Origin: Magnolia sinica
Taxonomy: Eukaryota; Streptophyta; Magnoliopsida; Magnoliales; Magnoliaceae
NCBI RefSeq assembly: GCF_029962835.1
Contig: NC_080579.1
Coordinates: forward strand, 372,001 to 436,000
Direction of reading: 5' to 3'
Length of the DNA stretch: 64,000 nt
Shown here: positions 36,796-47,681 of the stretch, in pieces
Position numbering within the stretch: position 1 is the first letter of the stretch
Layout: the number at the start of each line of letters is the position of its first letter
Position numbers and translations under genes: made by a program
The notes under the pieces: generated by a model
Told to the model about the DNA's origin: nothing
What the model saw: only the letters and a program-made list of their open reading frames with translations
Database searches by the model: none

Positions 36796-37430
36796 GGGTC
36801 ATTTGGCACCATGGATTATTATTATTATTATTATTATTATTTGGAGGGGGGTGGGGCACATAAAGGTTTTAAAATCATTCAAGGAGTTGCGTGTGTAACA
36901 TGTGCGTCACTGGGCTATTAATCTATTGGACACATGACCTACTGATGGTATCTCAAAATAATTAGATTATCAATTGCATCACAATAATTACTTTAATACA
37001 ATGATCTGCAACGTCCAAACATTGTCCATGTAAATCAATGGTTAAAAATTGTTGGTTATTCACTCAAATGTGATCTTGTGCTTGTGGCCCATCCGAAACT
37101 TGGAATTTCATCATTTTCGGGCAAAGCATATATTTCAACGGCTTATTACAACCATTATGTCAAACATTACATACTTACACTAATTAAAGATATTAAAGTT
37201 ACTTTTATAATTAAATTCAAACCCATGTAAATACACTATATACAATTACTTTTGAATTATAGGGAATTCTGAATAGACAAATCCAGGCGGTTTTGAATCC
37301 ACAGGGGTTCAGAATCCACACTCCCAAACAGGACCCCAAGGGTAACTAACTGGGCCTTGATTGGGCTCGGGAATGCCTGATGGTCCAACATGGCAGCCGA
37401 GCTTGGTCCTATCTATTTCATGCTGCTGGA
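36796..37430. other. Intergenic stretch with ATT microsatellite
   Basis: An (ATT)n run lies at about 36817-36842. The rest is A/T-rich, unassigned DNA. No gene seen. Confidence 0.5.
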
Positions 37431-37720
37431 ATGGGTAGCTCAGACTCGGCTCATCTTGCGGGTTAAGCTGAGTTGGGCCAAGGCACTGAAAGACTGGGAT
37501 GATCCTTAGCCCATCTCAGATAGGCTCGGTCCATTTACACGATTTCCACCGGTGCTTAACAAGTGGGCCACACCTATGGGTAGCTCAGACTCGGCTCATC
37601 TTGCGGGTTAAGCTGAGTTGGGCCAAGGCACTGAAAGACTGGGATGATCCTTAGCCCATCTCAGATAGGCTCGGTCCATTTACACGATTTCCACCGGTGC
37701 TTAACAAGTGGGCCACACCT
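37431..37720. repeat. Perfect 145-bp tandem duplication
   Basis: Units 37431-37575 and 37576-37720 are identical by eye over their whole length. Each starts ATGGGTAGCTCAGACTCGGC and ends GTGGGCCACACCT. Absence of any difference points to a very recent event or an assembly duplication. Confidence 0.93.
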
Positions 37721-38178
37721 GAGAAATCTGGACGGTTAGACTCCTTAACCAGTTAGAATTAGATAAATAACACCTTTTGATACTTTTGATAAATGGCCAC
37801 TTTCAGTTGACACATGTCCAAGCGACATCCGTCAGAAGCAGGTAGACTTGGAACGCAGTAACTCATTCACCGTCCACGTGGAATGCATGCATACCCCCCA
37901 TGAGGACAGTATAGATGGAGCACACGTGAAAATCACGTGTCGAGTACATGATCCCAGAAGTTTGATTTTGCGCATTTAATTTCCAGCATTAAATGCCTTC
38001 TTTTTACGAATTTTTACTGCAAAATTCCACAGGAATTAACATTTTACCGAAAATGTATCGACAATTAAAACTTACAAGAGAATGCCTTTTGAAGAAGGAA
38101 ATGACAAAAATGCTCTTTTTGTTCTTCTTCTTCTTCTTTTTTTTTTATAAACTCAGTGAAAGTCAAGGCATGTGGAGC

Positions 38179-38797
38179 TAGAGGTGTACACGAGTCGATT
38201 TGAATCGAGCTTTGCCCAGCTTGGCTCGGCTCAACTAGGCCAACAAGATACACCAGCTTGAACTCTGCTCAGATCGGTCCTTGAGCTTGATTGGCCAGCT
38301 CGGCTCGCTTCAGTCAGCGGCTCGGGCCAATTCAAGCCAAGATCCAGCTGAGTTTGCCTGTGGAGCATTTAGACAGACATATGGATTGTACCTTCAAAAT
38401 TTCACTGTATATAAAATAGCAGCAGTGGTTTTACAGATATTTTATCAAACACCTGGTAAATAACATAAAAATAAAGAAAAAAATGTATTTATTTCATATA
38501 CACACCTTCCTTGCCACTAGCCACACTTTATTAAGTCATTTCATCAAACACTTGGTGAGCAACATCAATATCAAAGTAATCGAGTCACTAAACTGGTTCG
38601 ATCGGAATTCGATTTGAGTTGGGTTAGATCCGAGCCGAGTCGAGCTTGGGCAAGCTCGAACTTAGTTTGAGATTTTTTTCGAGCTCAAAATATCTACTCG
38701 ACTTAGCTCAAACTCAGTTTCAAACCGAGTTGAATTGAGCTTTTTCAAGTCGAGTTGAGCAATCTAACCGAGCAAACTCGCTTCGTGTACAGCCCTA
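38179..38797. mobile_element. hAT-type MITE with perfect 8-bp target duplication
   Basis: The element runs from TAGAGGTGTACACGAGTCGA to TTCGTGTACAGCCCTA, so its ends are imperfect inverted repeats (TAGRGSTGTACACGA). It is flanked exactly by TGTGGAGC at 38171-38178 and 38798-38805. An 8-bp duplication and this TIR fit hAT elements. The body is rich in CGAGC/CTCGA phrases. No transposase. Confidence 0.88.
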
Positions 38798-38805
38798 TGT
38801 GGAGC

Positions 38806-39500
38806 CGTGTGGTTTGTATAACATCCGAGCCATCCAACATATATGCCCAACCATGGTGATCGAATGAACTGAATAACAAACTAGTCAAATCATAAGATGG
38901 GCCACACACAAATGTGAATGTTTTAAGTGGTGTATATTTTTTATGGACTTGTCCACCTTAAGATTAGATTACCAATATTTTTAGTTTGCCTAATAATCAC
39001 GCTGGTGTGCACCTATTGGACTTACATGGACCCAAAAATTCTAGATTCTCTTCTATATAAAGAGAAAAAGAAAAGATTTATTTATTTATTTATTTTAAAG
39101 CAGTAATATATTCTCTTTTGAAAAAGCACTGCTTGGAAGTATACTACGGGACACTATATGTTAAAATACTAATCAAAGAGGCATTTTATGGTTAAACTCC
39201 TTTTTTTGCTCAAAAACGAATAAGATCACATGATATTTTCTCAAATGATACTTTTAATTTTATTCAGTAAAAAGCTGCCCCGTCGCTATCATTCATTAAT
39301 AAAATATGCAACAACCATGTTAGAGGCACTTATATATAGGTACTATACATATTATTATATCATGAAAAAAATTCCTCCTCCCTCGTTTGGTGGGCCCGTG
39401 GTCAACATTCACCTGATAAAGCTATTATTCCAGACTCACCAATCCGTGTGCTCCCAACATTGGACCCAGATTGGGTACTAGACCACTAGGACCTTGCTAA
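38806..39500. other. Intergenic stretch, no gene seen
   Basis: A/T-rich DNA with a TTTA microsatellite near 39077-39095. No recognisable element ends or coding sequence. Confidence 0.5.
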
Positions 39501-39504
39501 CAGA

Positions 39505-39900
39505 CAGGGGCCCAGCTTGATATGTATGTTTTAGAGCTTAGGTTTAAAAATGAGGTAGATCAAAAGCTTGCATAAGTTTACCACACTACAAGAAGCAATG
39601 GCGATTGAAAGCTTACAGTCCAAAACATCCAAGGGGCTATAGAAGTTTTGGATAAAGCTGAGATTTATGATTTCCCTTTGTCTAGGTTTATGTGACCTTA
39701 TGAAGTTGGATGACAAATAAACATGATATTGCACCTTAGGAAGTTTTCAATGGTAGGAAGTCAATCTCCACTGCTTCCGGTAGTGTGGCCCACTTGAGGC
39801 TTTGATCCCCTCCTTGGAGCTCATGCCTTAAATTAATATGTAAAAATGGATGGACAACGTGGATAAAACATATACATTAAAGTGAGTCTCGTGGAGCTGC
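39505..39900. mobile_element. Palindromic MITE
   Basis: Left-half body TTGCATAAGTTTACCACACT with ACAAGAAGCAATGGCGATTG; right half GTGTGGCCCACTTGAGGC, AATGGATGGACAACGTGG and ACATATACATTAAAGTGAG. Halves are inverted relatives. Confidence 0.65.
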
Positions 39901-40094
39901 AAGGGGGTCATCCATCTATAGCTAAGTCATAGTGGAGGTAGTACCCAATCCAACTTGAAACCAAGCCTTCTAGAATGGAAGAGGATTAATTTTCTGTGGA
40001 AGCCTTTTGTACCAAGCTCCTACACTCCAATGATCAACGGGGCCATTGTGAGATTTGTGAGAAATCTATATTCTCCATATGTTTTGTGAACTCA

Positions 40095-40435
40095 TTTCAG
40101 GACAAAAAAAAAAAAAAAGATTCAAAACTCAAATGGACCACACGAGAGCAAAAATTGAGAAAGGAAATACCTATTGTTGAAACTTTTTTACGTTCACCTT
40201 AATGTTTATATGCCATCCAAATTATTTATAAGGCCATTTATTTCAAGATAATATGAAAACGTAAAATACTTTACCAAACTTTTGTGACCATACAAATTTC
40301 ATTCAACCATTGTTTCCTCTCGCATGGCCCACTTAAGTTTTGGATCCACTTCATTTTTTGTCATAGCTCCTAAAATGAGCTCACAAAACGGATGCACCAA
40401 GTGTATTTCTCATAAACATCAAGGTGGGGCCCTCC
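40095..40435. mobile_element. Palindromic MITE, partial
   Basis: Contains CAAATGGACCACACGAGAGC in the left half and GGCCCACTTAAGTTTTGGATCC plus CATCAAGGTGGGGCCC in the right half. The left terminus is missing. Confidence 0.6.
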
Positions 40436-41729
40436 TAGCATCTTCGGGTAATAACTTCTAAGAGAAAGGCTTTTATAGAGAATTGGTGTCCACTGGATGG
40501 TGACTAGACTCCATGGGGCCCACCATAATATATTTTATCTATGATATCCATCCATTCCGCTAGCTAAAGAGAAAACATAAATATCATCATGAAACTGTTC
40601 GCGACCCGCTCTACATCACATCTTGATCCAAAAACTTGTGGTTCAAGAGGTTATCAGTGGTAAGGAGTAAATCCCAACTGTTTCGTATGCTGTGGTTCAC
40701 TTGAGATTTAAATATGTTTCATTAATGAGTAGGCAAAAATGGACAGTAGGCATGGTGGGCCCCACACAATCCTCGTCCACGAACTTCGGTCCTCAATCTC
40801 AGCTGGAAATGGTGGTCTCGAGATATTTGATAAGTTGGTCATATCTAGCCACCTAATCCGACCAAGATAGGGGACGCGACCATAATCTCTGTACACGTGA
40901 CTGCAGGCTTTGATCATCCAGGTGGGCCCCACTACTATGGACGAACGACGATGTGAAGGTCACGTGGATCCTATTGTTCTCAGTGTCCTATCAATGGACT
41001 GGAACTGATGACTGTCAGCCATTTCGCTTTCAGCCTTCCATTTGAAAGCCATTGATCAACCTGGCTGTCCAACCGGTGTATATTTGGATCGTGGCCCATC
41101 TACCACCGGGCCCACCATATCAGTGCTCTGGATCACCTGACTGTACGTATCCACGTGGTTAATAGGGAAAGCGTCTCAAAAAGGATTCAGGCGTGCCTGA
41201 CCTTCTTTAATAATTGAACCCTCTAAGTCCACTCTTTTATAAGTTCCATCCCGCGAGTCCATTTTTTTTTTTGTATTCGTCCCTTGCTAGTGCCAACGTG
41301 GCAGAGATACGGGATATCCAAGCCGTTCATCAGGCGAGCCCCACAGTATAGACCCAAAAATCAGGCCTATTGTTCATCAAGTGGACCCCACATGTACAAA
41401 TAAATGGATGGTTAAGGAAAACTCACCAATGGTATGCATTCAACGTCATTTTTGGCTCATAAGATGGGATAAGGAGACGGTCATGGTTTGATTCGGAGTA
41501 AATTCACATGGTCTCTGCCTGGGGTTGCAAATGGGTCTGATTTGTTATTTGGCCTAGACCCTATAATTACTGAATTTGGGTCCAAAAATCTCACGTGTAT
41601 TTTTAAATGGGCCATGCGTGGAACCTCTCAAATCAACTGGGTCCATCCGACCTGGACCCACTCTTTAAATGGGTCCAATTTGAGTCAGGTTAAAATGGAC
41701 CAGACCTAAACTTATGATACCTGGCCAGT
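40436..41729. other. Intergenic stretch with MITE scraps
   Basis: Pieces of palindromic-family sequence occur around 40500-40760 (for example CATGGGGCCCACCATAATAT). A further MITE-like stretch built on GGGTCC/GGACC phrases lies at about 41480-41720. No gene seen. Confidence 0.45.
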
Positions 41730-42185
41730 AGCTATTGGACAGTACTTTGTTGGCCTTACTATGATATATGTATTTTATCCATGCCTTCATCTTTTTTTTT
41801 TTTAAAGATCATTTTATGACATAATCACAAAAATAAAGCAAATCGATATCTCATGTGGACCAAATTTTAGGAGACGTCTTGATTGAACACACATCATTAA
41901 AACCTCTTAGGAGCCACAAAAAGATAGGATGAAGTTGATTTTGTGTCTCTTTCATATAGGGTTGTGTGGTCTAATTAAAAGGTTGGATGGTAGATAAACA
42001 TTACGGTGATCCTTAGGAAGTTTTTAATTGTGGACGTTTAGTCACTACAATTTTCTTATAATGTGGTCCACTTAAAATTTAAATATATCTTAATTTTGGC
42101 TTATGCACTAAAATGGTCTTGAAAAAAATAAGTAAACGACATGAATAAAACACATACATCAAGAAAGGTCTATAGTGCATTGTCC
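41730..42185. mobile_element. Palindromic MITE
   Basis: Left half contains CTATGATATATGTATTTTAT and CATGTGGACCAAATTTTAGG; right half contains AATGTGGTCCACTTAAAATT and ATAAAACACATACATCAAG. Halves are inverted relatives; termini are eroded. Confidence 0.65.
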
Positions 42186-43082
42186 AAAAACCACCCTACT
42201 ACTGGTAGGTAGGCAATATGTCTGCTAAACATACTCATGCTAAAAAGTACAAATTTCATTACTTGTGACCATTCAAATCACACAAATCACTATCTATTGC
42301 TAATAAGAAGAAAAAAAAACTAAAAATCATACTAATTTATGATCATTACTGCCTAATTATGCTAATTGAAATATTAGTCATTTTATTCTCTGTCATTACA
42401 ATGACATCCACCACTAATTAAATAATCTACAACATCATTTATATAACAACTTGATTGGAACCCTGACCGATGTGATAAATGTGTTAGGTCTGATTCATAC
42501 CTAACTCATGCTCATCTCATCCAATAAATGAGCTACCCTAAAATTGCTGTCTACTCAAATTCTACCAATAAATTTATTTATTAGCTCTATTTAATTTGGA
42601 ATTTATTTGGACTCAATTGAATTTAATAAATAGGATCCAATATTCTAACCCAATTTTTAAATAAACTGGGCAGGGCTGCCTTAGATCACACCTCATTGGT
42701 TTTCAGCCCTGTTCTGTCCTGACCTTGTGATGTGAATATATCTCCAGATCCCAAACGAGACGGAAAGTGTATTTAAAAGGCGCACTCATCATTTCTTATA
42801 AAAAAGGTGGGCCTGATTATGTTGTGCTGTCACCCTCTATTAGATGGTTGTAATCATCAACCACACACATGGATCCACATACTTCAATCAAGACGGTCGT
42901 ACCCGGAGGCCCCACTTGGACGGTTTTGAAATAGTCGAGGAAAGGAGCATTAACACATGAAAATAAAAAACAACGGTCCACATTCAACGTACGAACTTCA
43001 TTGCAATCGGACGGCTAAGATCAAATCATCCAATCGGTAGATCCGTATACATTTTCACATTTACCGTATCGGCAGTATGTCT
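42186..43082. other. Intergenic stretch, no gene seen
   Basis: A/T-rich DNA in the first half, then a more balanced stretch with scattered CGGTCGT and GGACGG phrases. No defined element ends. Confidence 0.4.
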
Positions 43083-43205
43083 TTGACACTTCAGTATTAG
43101 CCACCCCCACTAAGGGATCGATACCAAGACCTCAAGTGTTGAAACCAGTATCTTTCACTCGAACCCTCAACCGGTGTTGAAAATCCTGAGAGTCTACCAC
43201 CGGAG
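43083..43205 (-). mobile_element. tRNA-derived SINE, copy 3 (partial)
   Basis: Shares CACTTCAGTATTAGCCACCC and the inverted B box GGGATCGATACC (about 43115-43126) with the copies at 1.2 and 19.4 kb. The region between the boxes carries an extra segment, and a TCTACCAC A-box trace lies near 43192. It is more diverged than the others. Confidence 0.65.
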
Positions 43206-43249
43206 TAAAGGTGTGGGAAGCAGATTGTCTGGTGTGCTATGTGATGTGT

Positions 43250-43692
43250 CTACGTTATCAAGTTTTATGGGTTTATCATGATGTTTGTGTTATATCCAAA
43301 CGGTCCATCCATTTTCCAAGATCATATGCGTGAGCACAAAAAATGAAACAGATCTAAATTTCAAGTGGACCACACCACAAGAGCAATAGAGACCATGGCA
43401 TCCACGGTTGAAACCTTCCTAGAGCTCACTATGACATGTATTTGCCATTCATAAGATCATAAAGACTTGTATTAAGAGAAAAATAAATAAATATCAGCTT
43501 AATCTAAAACTTTCCAGAGCCCTTATGCAATTTCAATGGCAAGCATTCAATCCCAACTGCGCTCTATATTGTGGTCCACTTGAGGTTTGTAAATGTCTAA
43601 TTTTTCGAATGATACCTTAAAATGATCTATTTAAATGAAGGGAAGGTTTGGATTTAACATATACATCATGTTCGGGCCACAAAACTTGATGA
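43250..43692. mobile_element. Palindromic MITE
   Basis: Contains GTTATATCCAAACGGTCCAT, CAAGTGGACCACACCACAAG, and in the right half GTGGTCCACTTGAGGTTTG and ATACATCATGTTCGGGCC. About 440 bp, immediately next to SINE copy 3. Confidence 0.7.
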
Positions 43693-43839
43693 CATCAACC
43701 CACCACTGAGGTGGACGGTGGTGCTTGGCACAACACGCAATTCACTTTCAGGAAAACTTTGATTCTCAGGCAGCGGATAATGACAGTGGACTGTGTGACA
43801 AGGACACGGAGATATATGGCTGTGTGAGGCCACAAAGAT

Positions 43840-44150
43840 GTCAGTGACAAATCCATTCCATCCATTTGTTTTGAAAGATCATGTCGAGATAAGAATCTTA
43901 AAATCAGGCAGATTTAAAATGCAAGTCTGCCACTTCAATGAAACAGTAGGAACGAAAAGATCTACGGTCGAAACTTTTCTAGAACTTATCAGATGAGCTG
44001 TAATCACAAATATCATCCTCTGATACAAAACTTTTGTCAGCTGGAGGGCCCACATAAGTTTTGGATTTGCCTAATTTTTAAATCTTGCCCTGTAATCTTT
44101 CAAAACAGATGGACGGATAGATTTTGTCACGGGCATCTCCGTGGGCCCCA
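43840..44150. mobile_element. Palindromic MITE, diverged
   Basis: Family phrases persist: AATCCATTCCATCCATTTGT, GGGCCCACATAAGTTTTGG and CAGATGGACGGATAG. Borders are uncertain. Confidence 0.5.
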
Positions 44151-45478
44151 CAGCCTTACACGCAGGAATATCTCTTTGCCCGTGGTCACAGGCAATCCAC
44201 TTCCCTGGATGATACGCAGGCACGGTAAGTTGCACACGTGTCATACAATTAATTCGATTGAACTTTACTAATTATATTCCCTTTCTAGATCTGTGATAAA
44301 TAAGAAAAATAAAGCTTCTTTGGTAATCAAACTAGTTGTTTGGTGGACATTTATTAGACGGTTGAAATTAAAAGTAACCAACGGGCCTCTTTCAACAAAC
44401 AAGCGAGCACGATTCTTGGTTGAGGATTGTTAAATGAATGTGATTTATTGATTGTGACACAATTACATTGTATGCCACGTGTACATCAAGAGTGCCTGAG
44501 TATCAATCATTATAGGCTGCCAGAGTATAAAGATTTCCCAGTTAAAATGCAGCGACATAACGGAAAAGCTCAAAATCCAACGTCAAACAACGCGACTTCT
44601 TCCGTCGGCGCCTAATGCAGACGATTTACTTTGATGCGGTTGCAGTGTATGAATATTCATGCGCATGCAGATACCCGTACAAAATGATACATCTGATTCC
44701 TCAATCCAAACCGCAAAAATAGTAGGTCCCATTATATATTGAACAAAATTTACTGAATTTATGGCTGAAAATTGTCTATTGGAATCAAGAAAAATGGACG
44801 GTCTCAGTGGAGATTATTTAACGGTTCAAGTTCAAAAACAGATTGGCAGATCAGGTAATTCTAGGAGTTAGAACCATCCAAGATCTTCTTCTATTGTGAT
44901 TATGCGGTTAATTTTTTCCCCACTATTGGACGGTTTCGATCGATTTATGGTCATGTGCACACAATAGTTGTGTGCATCCGTATGGATTGTAGCACCATTG
45001 ACGATTGCCAGACAATCAACGGATTTTTCCTAATAAAGCCCCGCCAACGCGCTTTCCTTCGGAGAAAAACATTAATACGCGGTAGAATGTGGCCATCCAT
45101 ACGCATGCATCCAAAATCCAGACCGTTAACATAGACGGTCCACCTAAAAATGATCCACAAGGGCCACAACCCAAAATACACCAACTAATAATCATGAATA
45201 TTCAATAGATTTCCATTAATTGAAGCCTGAAGGAAAGGAAGTATTCAACGGTTGAAATTCAAAATCATATTCATCAAACAAATATTTTAGATTTTGGAGT
45301 AATGACTATCCAAAACAAGTAACACTATTTTAACGATCCAGATCAACGGTATTTCCTTCTATGCATTTCTGTTTTTTACTGTCATGAGTACGGATAGTCA
45401 TGATCTGCCAGCGCATAAAACGACCATAATAAAGTTAAGTTACACGCTCGCGTGAGCTACGCATAGAAACATCGCATC
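44151..45478. other. Distal upstream region of the glutaredoxin-like gene
   Basis: No gene. It is poorer in MITE sequence than any other intergenic part of the window and is sprinkled with ACGGTTGAA/CGGTT phrases in both orientations. Confidence 0.4.
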
Positions 45479-45725
45479 ACGTGTGCATACACGTAACCAA
45501 TAAAACAGATCCAGACCATTCATCATTTACACAGTACTATATTAACCACAAAAACAAAAAAAATTCAAGTGGGTCAGCATATCAAGTGCGCCACACGTGT
45601 AGATTTGATATCATCATCAGCTCATTAAGATCTTCTTAGAAAGTGTGTATCCAGCTATGTAATTTTTCCAGAGCATTCTCACAACAGTCCATGCAAGATA
45701 AATGGACACGATGCATCACACGTGT
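45479..45725 (+). promoter_or_regulatory. Cluster of ACGT-core (G-box/ABRE-like) motifs
   Basis: Upstream of the glutaredoxin-like ATG are CACGTGT (about 45480), ACACGTAACC (about 45489), ACACGTGT (about 45594) and CACACGTGTA (about 45717). These match bZIP/bHLH-bound ACGT cores used in ABA and light responses. Function is inferred from motif density only. Confidence 0.45.
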
Positions 45726-45933
45726 AAGCAAGCGACCAGCATTCCTCTGAATAATCACTCCTCTCTCTTCCTGTCTGCCTTTTTTTTCTTTCCTTTCCAT
45801 CTACGCCTCTCTCTCTTTCTCTCTCTCTCACACACACCTGCAATCTTATCTCTCAACAGACATTGGTAGGATTAGCAAAAGCTTCCTTTCTTTCTAAAGA
45901 AGAAAGGAAGGAGAAGGAGTACCATAACAGCAA

Positions 45934-46956
45934 ATGGGGTGCACCAGTTCCCGTGACCAGCACCCGTCTTCTTCGGTAGTTCCTCGCTCTGTCTCTCTCC
46001 CAACACCTCTCATTCACCATCCACCTCTACACAAAGGAGACACTCACCATCTCGTCTCTCTCACTTCCACCACCTACGGCTCTCTTCATCTTCCCCCTTC
46101 CAAATCCAACGGCCTAGATTCATCCTCCCCAACAACAACACCATCCACTCCCAAATCCCCAGATCATCACAAACCCACCATTATTAATGCTTGGGAACTC
46201 ATGGCCGACCTTGATGATGATTCCTCCCCCAAGAAACACCTACAACCACCTGTCTACCGTTCTTTCAACTCCTTGGTGGGCTCCACCACACCACCCTTCT
46301 CCTCCTCCTCTCCTAACAAGCAGCAGCCCACGCCACTGTCGAAGCCCCTCTGGAAACACCTCTCTGAGGAGACCCTGCTCGCAGACATGGACCCTTCCGT
46401 CATCGCAGCCTTCCGCCGAGCAACCACCATTGTCTCGGTCACATCCAAACCGTTGAAGGAAAACCGTCCCCCGCCCCAAGAAGACCCAATTCAGCTCCCG
46501 GGCTGCGCCGACCGGATCGTTCTCTACTTCACCTCTCTCCGTGGGATCCGTCGGACGTACGAGGACTGCTGCACCGTCCGATCGATACTTAACGGGTTCC
46601 GGGTCCCGGTCGACGAGCGGGATATCTCAATGGACTCTGCATATAGGAGGGAATTACAGAATGCGATTGGGCAGAAGACAGTGTCTTTGCCACAGGTGTT
46701 CGTCAGAGGGAAGCACATTGGCGGGGCCGAAGAGATCAAGCAGCTCCATGAGGCGGGTGAATTGGCGAGGATTCTTGATGGGTTCCCAATGCAAGACCCG
46801 GGGGTTGTGTGTGATGCCTGCGGAGGCGCCCGGTTCGTCCCGTGTGTGAATTGCAGTGGGAGTCGGAAGTTATTTGTGGAGGATGAAGGGCAGCTGCGAC
46901 GGTGCCCAGAGTGCAATGAGAACGGGTTGGTGCGGTGCCCGCATTGCTGCTGCTAA
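45934..46956 (+). CDS. Glutaredoxin-like protein with C-terminal CxxC zinc-binding module
   Basis: Single-exon gene of 340 residues with a CT-rich 5' leader. The start MGCTSS fits an N-myristoylation signal, so membrane attachment is likely. Residues ~10-190 are Ser/Pro-rich and probably disordered, containing the short conserved motif INAWELMADL (84-93). A glutaredoxin fold covers ~193-285: RIVLYFTSLRGIRRTYEDCC, then SLPQVFVRGKHIGG with the cis-proline (P253) and the GG pair (263-264). The usual CPYC/CGFC redox motif is replaced by SLRGIRRTYEDC, as in the plant family of Arabidopsis At3g57070/At5g39865 (recalled from memory). Four CxxC pairs follow (293/296, 304/307, 324/327, 335/338), like a DnaJ-type zinc finger. 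It is somewhat shorter than the Arabidopsis relatives. Redox activity is doubtful; a scaffolding or metal-binding role is possible but unproven. Confidence 0.95.
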   Translation: MGCTSSRDQHPSSSVVPRSVSLPTPLIHHPPLHKGDTHHLVSLTSTTYGSLHLPPSKSNGLDSSSPTTTPSTPKSPDHHKPTIINAWELMADLDDDSSPKKHLQPPVYRSFNSLVGSTTPPFSSSSPNKQQPTPLSKPLWKHLSEETLLADMDPSVIAAFRRATTIVSVTSKPLKENRPPPQEDPIQLPGCADRIVLYFTSLRGIRRTYEDCCTVRSILNGFRVPVDERDISMDSAYRRELQNAIGQKTVSLPQVFVRGKHIGGAEEIKQLHEAGELARILDGFPMQDPGVVCDACGGARFVPCVNCSGSRKLFVEDEGQLRRCPECNENGLVRCPHCCC

Positions 46957-47576
46957 ATTGTGGATTTTCAGCTGTCGGATTTCGCTGGTGAGAATCACTG
47001 ATGACTCTACTGATGGCTTTCAGGCTTTTGGGGATTTTTTTTTTTTTTACTGAATTCTTCTTCTTTCATGTATAAATTGGCTATTTGCTATTTTTAATCA
47101 GAGGAATCATATTATCCTCAGATCCCAGATAAGCATAATATACTCAGAATTTTTACTTTGTACTTGTGGAGCCCATGGTTCAATATCTGAACCATTGATC
47201 TGTTAGGTCCCACTGTGGATGGACCAACCACCAAAAATCCTATTAATACGAAAATCATTAAATTCCTAGTAGTAGCCTAAAAAAGCAGACTGTTCAGCAG
47301 AGAATTTGGCAATGGTCGACGTCCAATTGTTTAAAGGCTGAAGACAAAATTGGTGGTTAAGATCTTCCATTTTGGGGTTTTTTTTGGGCATGGTCTATTG
47401 ATAGTAGAGACCATCCCAATAGACTAACGGTTTGGATCTCACTTGTAGAAACCGAAAAACGAGTATATTGTGCATATTGATGGTTGATGTTGATATAATG
47501 CCTCTTTTGTTCATCATCAATTCTGAACAGGAATAAGGAATTGACATTTTTTCCCTGGTTTTCGGGTTATTCCTTT
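46957..47576 (+). other. 3' UTR and downstream region of glutaredoxin-like gene
   Basis: The 3' UTR probably extends to near 47100, with an oligo-T run at 47036-47048. No perfect AATAAA is seen close by. The rest is intergenic with no recognised feature. Confidence 0.5.
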
Positions 47577-47681
47577 AACAGCATTGGTTGCAAACGATGC
47601 AAGTTTCCACTGTTTGTGAGGCTTTTTGGATGTTGGAGAAATGAGATTGTTCTTCATTTGTCTTCATGAAAATGTACATTG
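47577..47681. repeat. ~105-bp dispersed direct repeat, copy A
   Basis: Shares AACAGNATTG..TTGCAAA[CT]GATGCAA, CACTGTTTGTGA[GA]GCTTTTTG, GAGATTGTTCT[TC]CATT and ATG[AG]AAATGTACATTG with 50026-50129. Same orientation, about 2.45 kb apart. It is not similar to any family I recognise. Confidence 0.8.

Noticed and set aside
46240-46916. Minus-strand and alternative-frame open frames within the glutaredoxin-like gene
   Set aside because: Shadows of the GC-rich plus-strand coding sequence, which has all family features.
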